Positions 57,949-64,000 of a DNA stretch of 64,000 nucleotides are shown piece by piece (position 1 is the stretch's first letter; every line of letters begins with the position of its first letter). This stretch comes from Mesobacterium_A hydrothermale (GTDB taxonomy: Bacteria; Pseudomonadota; Alphaproteobacteria; Rhodobacterales; Rhodobacteraceae). The DNA lies in contig NZ_JAYLLH010000009.1 in assembly GCF_035818635.1 (NCBI RefSeq), positions 62,001-126,000 of the forward strand, written 5' to 3'. Below the pieces are notes generated by a model. The model was not told the origin of the DNA, ran no database searches, and was given only the letters and a program-made list of their open reading frames with translations. The translations under genes were made by a program, and so were the position numbers.

Positions 57949-58985
57949 TCGGACGCGTCGCAACAGCAGCGCTGGCAATCCTTTTACTCACCGGGCCGGA
58001 CGCCATGGCAGAGACACAACCGGCCTACGAAATCCTGTCTTTCGACGCGCTTGACGGGTGGGACGATGACGACCATGACGCCGCGCTGAAAGTGTTCCTC
58101 AACACCTGCGGCGACATGGATGATCCCGACTGGCGCGCGATCTGCAACGCCGCGCGGGATGCCAAATCCGGCAAGACGTTTTTTGAACTTTTCTTTCGCC
58201 CCGTCCGGATCACCGACGGGGCGGACCCGTTGTTTACAGGCTATTTCGAACCGGAACTGGACGGGGCGCGGCGTCCGGACGCCCGGTACCGCTATCCACT
58301 TTACCGAATGCCGCCAGAAGCGCGGCGCGGAACCTGGCTGACCCGGCGCGAAATCATGTCAGGGACTGCACTGCAAGGCCGAGGGCTGGAAATTGCCTGG
58401 GTCGATGACCCGGTCGAACTGTTCTTTCTTCAGGTCCAGGGCTCTGGCCGGGTCCACCTTCCCGACGGCAGCTACATCCGTGTCGGATATGCCGGGGCGA
58501 ACGGACACCCTTACCGGTCGATCGGGCAGGAACTGGTCCGGCGCGGAGTGTTCAAGGCGCATCAGGTGTCGGCGCAGGTGATCAAGAACTGGGTCCGCCG
58601 CAATCCAGCCGCAGGGCTGGAATTGCTGTATCACAACCCGTCCTATGTCTTCTTTCGTGAAGTGAACCAGGTGCCTTCGGAGCTTGGACCGCTGGGTGCG
58701 ATGAACCGGTCGATTACCACGAAACGGTCGATTGCCGTCGATCCGGCATTTACGCCACTGGGCGCGCCGGTCTGGATAGAAAAGGCTGGCCGCGACCCGA
58801 TGCATCGGCTGATGATCGCGCAAGACACCGGTTCGGCCATCAAGGGGGCGCAGCGCGCCGACATTTTCATGGGCACCGGCGATCAGGCCGGGCGTGAAGC
58901 GGGCCGGATCAAGGATGGCGGTCGGATGGTCGTTCTGATGCCGATTCAACGCGCTTACGCCCTGTTGCCCGAAAACATCCAATGA
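57945..58985 (+). CDS. mltA: Membrane-bound lytic murein transglycosylase A
   Basis: MltA cleaves peptidoglycan at the envelope, forming anhydromuropeptides. The 346-residue protein has a signal peptide ending at about residue 22 (AMA), the MltA domain (FTGYFEPELDGARR) and the C-terminal 3D domain (VDPAFTPLGAPVWIE, IAQDTGSAIKGAQRADIF). No lipobox Cys is seen after the signal, so it may be periplasmic rather than lipid-anchored. Overlaps the Tim44-like and Smr genes by ATGA. Confidence 0.93.
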   Translation: MIGRVATAALAILLLTGPDAMAETQPAYEILSFDALDGWDDDDHDAALKVFLNTCGDMDDPDWRAICNAARDAKSGKTFFELFFRPVRITDGADPLFTGYFEPELDGARRPDARYRYPLYRMPPEARRGTWLTRREIMSGTALQGRGLEIAWVDDPVELFFLQVQGSGRVHLPDGSYIRVGYAGANGHPYRSIGQELVRRGVFKAHQVSAQVIKNWVRRNPAAGLELLYHNPSYVFFREVNQVPSELGPLGAMNRSITTKRSIAVDPAFTPLGAPVWIEKAGRDPMHRLMIAQDTGSAIKGAQRADIFMGTGDQAGREAGRIKDGGRMVVLMPIQRAYALLPENIQ

Positions 58986-59575
58986 CCCGGCGGCGCGTCA
59001 AACCGGAAGAGCTGGAGCTTTGGCAAACGGTGGCACGATCCATCGAGCGCCGCGCCGGACGGGAACTTGACCTGTCGCCACGCTCGACCCCGCGAAAACC
59101 GCAGCCGGAACCGGGCGAAACGCCTGTCGCCCCCCTGCCCCGTTTCACGATTGGGGAAAAACACCCCAGCCGCAACGAAAGCCACCTGCCGCCGATGTCC
59201 GTTTCAGACCGGCTGGCGCAGGCACCGGTGCATATGGACAGCAAGGCCTTTGGCCGGATGAAGCGTGGCAAGCTGGTACCGGAGGCGCGGATCGATCTGC
59301 ACGGGATGACCCTGGATCAGGCACACCCGGAATTGGTGCGGTTCATCATGACCTCTCAGGCTCGGGGTCTTCGGCTGGTTCTGGTCATCACCGGCAAGGG
59401 CCAGCGCCACGACCCCTACGATCCGATGCCTCTGCGCCGTGGCGTACTGAAACAGCAAGTGCCGCAATGGCTGAAGATGGCACCGCTAGGAACAATGGTC
59501 TTGCAAGTGTCCGAGGCACATCTCAGGCACGGCGGTGGCGGCGCCTACTACGTCTACTTGCGCAAGCGGCGTTAA
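58982..59575 (+). CDS. Smr-domain protein
   Basis: The 197-residue protein has a charged N-terminal half and a C-terminal Smr domain (IDLHGMTLDQAHPEL and LVLVITGKGQRHD), a MutS2-type nuclease-like fold with possible endonuclease or RNA-binding activity. It is coupled to mltA by ATGA and ends in a 4-nt convergent overlap with the MFS gene. The exact function is unknown for stand-alone Smr proteins. Confidence 0.9.
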   Translation: MTRRRVKPEELELWQTVARSIERRAGRELDLSPRSTPRKPQPEPGETPVAPLPRFTIGEKHPSRNESHLPPMSVSDRLAQAPVHMDSKAFGRMKRGKLVPEARIDLHGMTLDQAHPELVRFIMTSQARGLRLVLVITGKGQRHDPYDPMPLRRGVLKQQVPQWLKMAPLGTMVLQVSEAHLRHGGGGAYYVYLRKRR

Positions 59576-60789
59576 ACGGTCAGCAAATGCCGCGCCCAGC
59601 CTACGCCGATCACCATCATCGCGGTCGCAAAGAGGAAATAGACGGCAACGCCCAGATACTGCGTTTCCAGTCCGATCCCCTTGTCGATCAAGACGCCCGT
59701 TATCCCCGGCCCAAGCGCCGAACCCAGCACCATGACCGCGGCTGCCATTGCCTTGATCGCGCCCAGGTGCCGCGTGCCATAGAACTCTGCCCAGAACGCG
59801 TTGGGCAGCGTGGTGTTTGCACCTGTCGTCACCGCAAGAAACACCATTCCAATTGCAGCAATAGGCAGGGTCGTGGCCTGTGAAAACAGAACAAAGGCGA
59901 CCACGATCGGAAGTTGGAACCACGGGATCACGCGCGGCGTACCGAACTTGTCCAACATCCAGCCAGAGCCGACCATCGCAGCCACCGCCAACACGGTATA
60001 CAAAGGGAAAAGCGCCACCAATTCTAGGTGTGACCATCCCTTGAGGGTGGCGAAATGCACCTGGTGAAAGAAGAATGCGGTGTTGAACGCTGCCGGTCCA
60101 AGCAACGCCGGCACCATGAACCAGAACAGCCAGTGCCGCAGGGTTTCGCCCCGTGTCCAGTGCCGCGCTTGCATTCCCAGCGAAACCGACGACTCTGCAT
60201 GGGATTGGGGGGTGCGTTCTTCGCGCAAAAGGATGCGCAACGCGACGATCCCCAAAAGGACGATCCCTGCGGACATAATCCAAAGCCCACGCCACGGAAC
60301 AAAGATCATCAAGGTCACGAAGATCAGTGGCAAGAGCGCCTCTGCGCCGGCAAACCCAAGTCCAGCCACCGACAATGCCCGCCCCCGTGTGGCGATGAAC
60401 CAGCGCGACATCGACACCACAGCGATATGGCTGACCATGCCCTGCCCGGTGAACCGCAGGGCAAAGATGACCGCGGGCAGCAACCAGACCGCCGGGTTTG
60501 ACGCCATGAACAGGCACGCCAACGCCAATGCCAAAAGGACTATGGTGCCCAGGCTGACACTGCGATACCGGTCGGTCAGGCCCCCGGCCCAGACCATGAC
60601 CGCCGCCGAAACCGACGTGCCCAGCGTATAGATCCCGCCCCATTGACCATGGCTCAGGCCGAACTCTGCACGGATTTCTCCTGCGAAGATCGAGATGAAA
60701 AACGTCTGGCCAAAGCTGGATAAGAAGCTGAGCAGCGCACCGGCCGCCAGCCATCGGGCATTTTCGCGCAGAAACGATACCAGGCTCAT
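59572..60789 (-). CDS. MFS transporter
   Basis: The 405-residue protein has twelve hydrophobic segments and the MFS A-motif like GGLTDRYRSV after helix 2. The first half resembles nitrate/oxalate-formate-type transporters (GQGMVSHIAVVSMSRWF). No substrate can be named. ATG 60789 gives the family N-terminus; a TTG at 60825 would overlap idi. It lies 48 bp after idi on the same strand and may share its transcript. Confidence 0.85.
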   Translation of the reverse strand: MSLVSFLRENARWLAAGALLSFLSSFGQTFFISIFAGEIRAEFGLSHGQWGGIYTLGTSVSAAVMVWAGGLTDRYRSVSLGTIVLLALALACLFMASNPAVWLLPAVIFALRFTGQGMVSHIAVVSMSRWFIATRGRALSVAGLGFAGAEALLPLIFVTLMIFVPWRGLWIMSAGIVLLGIVALRILLREERTPQSHAESSVSLGMQARHWTRGETLRHWLFWFMVPALLGPAAFNTAFFFHQVHFATLKGWSHLELVALFPLYTVLAVAAMVGSGWMLDKFGTPRVIPWFQLPIVVAFVLFSQATTLPIAAIGMVFLAVTTGANTTLPNAFWAEFYGTRHLGAIKAMAAAVMVLGSALGPGITGVLIDKGIGLETQYLGVAVYFLFATAMMVIGVGWARHLLTV

Positions 60790-60837
60790 CCGCAAAGTGG
60801 TGTCGCGTGGCCGCCCGGCTGGCAAGCGGAAACGATG

Positions 60838-61368
60838 TCAGCCCGCGGTATCGGGCAAGAAAATACGTGCCGAGTGCTGGTCCAGGTAGATCCGCAGCCA
60901 AGGGGTGAACCGGTCAGGATCATTGGCAATCTGCCGGTGCAACGCGTCCAGGCTGATCCAGTCGACCTCGAGTACCTCGTCCGGATTGGGGACAACGGTT
61001 AGCGTGTTGTCCGCATGTGCCGCGAAGATATCCACTAGTTCATGTTCGATCATGCCACCACCGACATCCGCACGATATTCGACTTGGTCGCGGAACTGTA
61101 GGTCAAGCCCGGTGATGCCCAACTCTTCCTGCAACCGGCGCCTTGCGCAGTCTGTGGCGGCTTCGTCCCAGTGCGGGTGGGTACAGCAGGTGTTCGCCCA
61201 CAGTCCCGGCGTATGGTATTTCGACAGCGCGCGGCGCTGGATCAGCACCGCGTCCCCGCGCAGCACAAAGACCGACACCGCTTTGTGCCGAATGCCGTCA
61301 TGATGCGCGCGCAGTTTGTCCACCGGGGTCAGAACTCCGTCGATCCATGCGGGAATTTGGTCAGACAT
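60838..61368 (-). CDS. idi: Isopentenyl-diphosphate delta-isomerase (type I)
   Basis: The 176-residue Nudix-fold enzyme interconverts IPP and DMAPP for isoprenoid, quinone and carotenoid synthesis. It has the catalytic Cys region LWANTCCTHPHWDE and the Nudix-like ARRRLQEELGITG, with DWISLDAL near the end. ATG 61368 has AGGAG 7 nt away; the frame to 61431 is unlikely. Confidence 0.93.
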   Translation of the reverse strand: MSDQIPAWIDGVLTPVDKLRAHHDGIRHKAVSVFVLRGDAVLIQRRALSKYHTPGLWANTCCTHPHWDEAATDCARRRLQEELGITGLDLQFRDQVEYRADVGGGMIEHELVDIFAAHADNTLTVVPNPDEVLEVDWISLDALHRQIANDPDRFTPWLRIYLDQHSARIFLPDTAG

Positions 61369-61588
61369 CTGTGGGCTCCTGGCTTGCGTGTTGCGCGGGT
61401 GCTCCATGCGAAGGATCGGCACAAACGTCAAGTTCCCGTGATTTCATGGGACAAATCCCCGCAGTTTGGGCGAAAATGTCCTGAACTATAGCCATTCGTC
61501 GCAGGCAAACCGGATGAATCCGTGTTGTTCGCTCCTATCTGGTTCGGCTAAGGTCCCACCCATGAACTCACCTCTCTGGAGTAAACGC

Positions 61589-62008
61589 ATGAAACTGATG
61601 ATCGCGACGGCATTTGCAGCCGCTTCCCTCTCGACCGTGGCCTTTGCAGAAGGCGACGCAGCGAAAGGCGAGAAAGAATTCAAGAAGTGCAAATCCTGCC
61701 ACATGATCGTTGCCGATGACGGCACCACGATCGTCAAGGGCGGCAAGACCGGCCCGAACCTTTATGGCGTCGCGGGCCGCGCCGCAGGCACCTACGAAGG
61801 CTTCAAGTATGGCGACTCGATCGTTGCTGCTGGTGAAAAAGGCCTGGTTTGGGACGCAGAGCATTTTGCCAACTACGTTCAGGACCCCAAGGCGTTTCTG
61901 GCCGATTACCTGGGCGACAGCGGCGCGCGTTCCAAGATGTCGTACAAGCTGAAGAAGGGTGGCGAAGACGTTTATGCCTACCTGGCCAGCCTGAAGCCGG
62001 CGGAATAA
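61589..62008 (+). CDS. Soluble cytochrome c2-type protein
   Basis: The 139-residue periplasmic protein has a signal peptide cleaved after AFA (residue 20), the heme-binding C34-K-S-C37-H38 and an axial Met at M117 in SKMSYKL. It shuttles electrons between the bc1 complex and oxidases or the photosynthetic reaction centre. Length and sequence fit c2/c550 of Rhodobacteraceae. ATG 61589 has GGAG at 8 nt. A strong terminator follows. Confidence 0.93.
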   Translation: MKLMIATAFAAASLSTVAFAEGDAAKGEKEFKKCKSCHMIVADDGTTIVKGGKTGPNLYGVAGRAAGTYEGFKYGDSIVAAGEKGLVWDAEHFANYVQDPKAFLADYLGDSGARSKMSYKLKKGGEDVYAYLASLKPAE

Positions 62009-62043
62009 TCCGACCGGCGTCCGGCAGGACGCAAACGGTTTTC

Positions 62044-62076
62044 AAGGCGCGCCCGGACACCCCGGCGCGCCTTTTT
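62044..62076 (+). terminator. Intrinsic terminator after the cytochrome gene
   Basis: AAGGCGCGCC pairs with GGCGCGCCTT over a 10-nt loop, followed by TTTT (62044-62076). It is the clearest rho-independent terminator in the window and lies 36 bp after the cytochrome stop. Its T-end touches the stop of the converging gene at 62076. Confidence 0.85.
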
Positions 62077-62504
62077 CATGTCGGGCTATTTCGGGTGACG
62101 GACATCAACACCAGATCCTCCAGTGCTTTGGCACGTTTCGTTTGATCGTGACGACGCAGGCGATCCTGTTCCTGTTGCAACAGATTGTGCATCGCCTGAT
62201 CGCGGCCAAAACTGTTGCGCAACTGATCCTGCACCGCCAGTTCCTGCGCCCGCAAGCTTGCCAAGGCGCCCACAAGGCGCACCCGCTGCCGCGACAGGTG
62301 ATCGCGCCACGCCACGTCCGCGCCCAAGCTTTGCCGGGCGAAGGCAGATGGATCAGGGGAAAACGCCTGCCGACCGAGCGCATCGATTTCAGCGATCTGC
62401 TGCTGGTGACCGTCAATTTCCGCCCGCACCGCTGCCAGGCGTTGTTCATCACTTCGGCGTTGCAACGCTGTGATCTGGACCAAGGCACGCAGGTCTTGCA
62501 TCAT
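62076..62504 (-). CDS. FliJ-like coiled-coil protein encoded with flhB
   Basis: The 142-residue protein is nearly all helical, with heptad repeats rich in Q, R and A (LQRRSDEQRLAAVRAEIDGH, QLRNSFGRDQAM, QQEQDRLRRHD). It starts in a TGATG overlap with flhB, so it is co-translated. Size and coiled coil are those of FliJ, the flagellar export chaperone escort, but there is no clear sequence signature. It may be a specialised FliJ or an unrelated export component. Confidence 0.65.
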   Translation of the reverse strand: MMQDLRALVQITALQRRSDEQRLAAVRAEIDGHQQQIAEIDALGRQAFSPDPSAFARQSLGADVAWRDHLSRQRVRLVGALASLRAQELAVQDQLRNSFGRDQAMHNLLQQEQDRLRRHDQTKRAKALEDLVLMSVTRNSPT

Positions 62505-63589
62505 CACCAACCGCGCCGCGCGCGCTGGCGCAGTTCCTCGGCAAAGCGGATGGCCAGCGCGACGGGGCCGTAGTGATCCGGCGCGATCTGTTCACCGATC
62601 TCGACCGTTGCATAAATCGCACGTGCTGTTGGCGGATCGGAATGGATCGGGACGCCAGCGTCTGTTGCGATTTCACGAATTTTCAGCGCCATTTCATCAA
62701 CACCCTTGGCCACGCAAACGGGGGCAGAGCCAGGTGTCCGATCCCAGCGCAGCGCCACGGCAAAATGCGTCGGGTTCACGATCACCACCTCGGCGCCGGG
62801 CACGTCTGCCATCATCCGGTTAGAGGCGATGGCCTGTGCCTTGGCCCGGCGCTGGGCCTTCATCGTCGGGTCGCCCTCGGCCTCTTTTTGTTCATCACGC
62901 AGTTCCTTGTGCGACATGCGGTTCCGGCGCAGAAAATCGGCACGCTGCCACATGTAGTCCAGCACCGCCAACGCCGTGGCAATTCCCGTGATGACGGCCA
63001 AAAGTTCCAGCATGACCTGGCCCATCACCATCACGACCTGCCGCGGTTCCAGCAGCAGGCTGCCGGTCAGCCGGTCCAGATTGGCACGCAGAAACACCGC
63101 AAGGCACAGCGAATAGAGCAGCAGTTTGGCAAAGCTTTTGACGAACTCGAACAACCCGCGCCGCCCGAATTTGTTCTTGGCGTTCGACAGCGGTGATAAC
63201 CGCTGTGCTTTGAAGGCGAGTTTCGATGGTGCAAAGGCAAATCCGCGTTGGGCCGCAAGCGACGCCAGCACCAACGTGGCAGGCAGCGCGGCCCAACCGA
63301 ACAGCCCCGGTACCGTGTCCTGCAGGATAGAACCAATGGATTGGCTGGCCGGATCCTGCACGAACCGATTGGCCAGATCGTCGGCGCGGGACAGGAACAC
63401 CGTTAGTACACCACCCAAGGATTGCACCCAAAGCGCCCCAAAGGCCAGCAGGCCCAGCCAAAGCCCGGCGTAACTTGCCGCGACAGACACATCGGCAGAA
63501 CGGATGATTTCACCTTTCTTGCGCGCATCCTGAAGCTTTTTCGGTGTCGGCTCATGAGACTTGTCGCTGTCGTCGCTTTCGCTGCTCAT
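62504..63589 (-). CDS. flhB: Flagellar export switch protein FlhB
   Basis: The 361-residue inner-membrane protein has the SDKSHEPTPKKLQDARKKGE N-terminus, four membrane helices and the self-cleaving NPTH motif at residues 272-275. FlhB switches the export apparatus from rod/hook to filament substrates. It overlaps fliR by 4 nt upstream and the FliJ-like gene downstream. It belongs to a flagellar operon that continues past the right edge. Confidence 0.96.
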   Translation of the reverse strand: MSSESDDSDKSHEPTPKKLQDARKKGEIIRSADVSVAASYAGLWLGLLAFGALWVQSLGGVLTVFLSRADDLANRFVQDPASQSIGSILQDTVPGLFGWAALPATLVLASLAAQRGFAFAPSKLAFKAQRLSPLSNAKNKFGRRGLFEFVKSFAKLLLYSLCLAVFLRANLDRLTGSLLLEPRQVVMVMGQVMLELLAVITGIATALAVLDYMWQRADFLRRNRMSHKELRDEQKEAEGDPTMKAQRRAKAQAIASNRMMADVPGAEVVIVNPTHFAVALRWDRTPGSAPVCVAKGVDEMALKIREIATDAGVPIHSDPPTARAIYATVEIGEQIAPDHYGPVALAIRFAEELRQRARRGW

Positions 63590-64000
63590 CGCGCCCCCGC
63601 AACCGGGTTGGCAAGGAAGGCATCAACCTGTCCGGCCCAGACCGACAACAGCATCGGGGCCACCAGCAACAGCACTGCCAGCGAGCCCCACGTGATTACG
63701 GGTGCGCCCACAAAGGCAACCATCAGCTGCGGCATCGCGCGGTTGATTGCCCCCAGCACAAGGTTATAGGCCAACGACAACAGCAGGAACGGCGCGGCCA
63801 GTTGAAACGCCAGTGCGAAGGCGCGTCCGACCAGCGCTGTACCCCATTGTCCGACGATCTGCGGATCGGGCATAGAACCCGCCGGGAACAGGTCATAACT
63901 GAGCGTCAGAAACAGCACTGTCTTGACGTGAAACCCGGTGATCATCAGCAAAGTCAGTGCAGCCAGCGACAGGATGTGCCCGATGGCGGGCAGGGGTTCT
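63586..64000 (-). CDS. fliR: Flagellar export protein FliR, C-terminal part
   Basis: The C-terminal 138 residues of FliR run off the right edge (the codon at 64000 is incomplete). Visible are the helices LLMITGFHVKTVLFLTLSYD, ALAFQLAAPFLLLSLAYNLV and GAPVITWGSLAVLLLVAPML, typical of the FliR/YscT family. FliR forms the export gate with FlhA, FlhB, FliP and FliQ. It overlaps flhB by ATGA. Confidence 0.9.
   Translation of the reverse strand, partial: EPLPAIGHILSLAALTLLMITGFHVKTVLFLTLSYDLFPAGSMPDPQIVGQWGTALVGRAFALAFQLAAPFLLLSLAYNLVLGAINRAMPQLMVAFVGAPVITWGSLAVLLLVAPMLLSVWAGQVDAFLANPVAGAR

Noticed and set aside
1..64000. tRNA or rRNA genes, CRISPR arrays, insertion sequences or prophage
   Set aside because: No TTCGAATC-type arm with a matching cloverleaf, no regularly spaced repeats, no transposase or integrase motif was seen in any frame.

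Overview
The window is a continuous stretch of a GC-rich alphaproteobacterial chromosome, almost certainly from the Roseobacter group (Rhodobacteraceae). The reasons are the family profile (Xsc and SoeABC for sulfonate sulfur, DUF1523 and similar Rhodobacteraceae-typical proteins, creatinase, a DUF4173 protein), dense operons joined by ATGA, GTGA and TGATG overlaps, and a gene order (rph-rdgB-hemW / parB-parA-rsmG-mnmG-mnmE-rho / maf-aroE-coaE-dnaQ / secB) that surrounds the replication origin in this group. I see no tRNA, rRNA, CRISPR array, prophage or insertion sequence.

Positions 1 to about 21,300 hold a cell-surface polysaccharide region. A coupled minus-strand operon encodes two Gfo/Idh/MocA oxidoreductase domains, two NAD-dependent epimerase domains (one of each fused in a 700-residue protein), a GT2 and a GT4 glycosyltransferase. 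Divergent from it are a WecB/TagA/CpsF glycosyltransferase and a three-gene unit of DUF4173 membrane protein, response regulator and histidine kinase. Next come a coupled trio (membrane acyltransferase with SGNH domain, GMC oxidoreductase, SDR), a hexapeptide acetyltransferase, two more GT4 enzymes and an O-antigen-ligase-type membrane protein.

Positions 21,400 to 29,800 are a C2-sulfonate module: Xsc cleaves sulfoacetaldehyde to acetyl phosphate and sulfite, Pta and AckA handle acetyl phosphate, and the cytoplasm-facing molybdoenzyme SoeABC oxidises sulfite. A two-domain SnoaL-like protein follows.

Positions 30,765 to 37,692 hold a seven-gene minus-strand operon of largely uncharacterised proteins: a long coiled-coil protein, an unknown 371-residue protein, an AAA+ ATPase, three small membrane proteins and a DUF6638-type protein. 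This is the best candidate in the window for an undescribed system. Then come creatinase, an alpha/beta hydrolase and succinate-semialdehyde dehydrogenase.

Positions 41,800 to 59,600 are housekeeping genes around a putative chromosome origin. The hrcA-grpE heat-shock pair, rph-rdgB-hemW and the mnmE-mnmG-rsmG-parA-parB operon lie to the left. Two perfect 16-bp parS palindromes lie in rsmG and at the mnmG start. The 545-bp gap between rho and maf is AT-rich, has one perfect and two near-perfect DnaA boxes, and is flanked by genes transcribed away from it. To the right are maf-aroE-coaE-dnaQ, secB, fxsA, a Tim44-like gene, mltA and an Smr gene. The window ends with an MFS transporter, idi, a cytochrome c2 gene and the start of a flagellar export cluster (FliJ-like protein, flhB, partial fliR).
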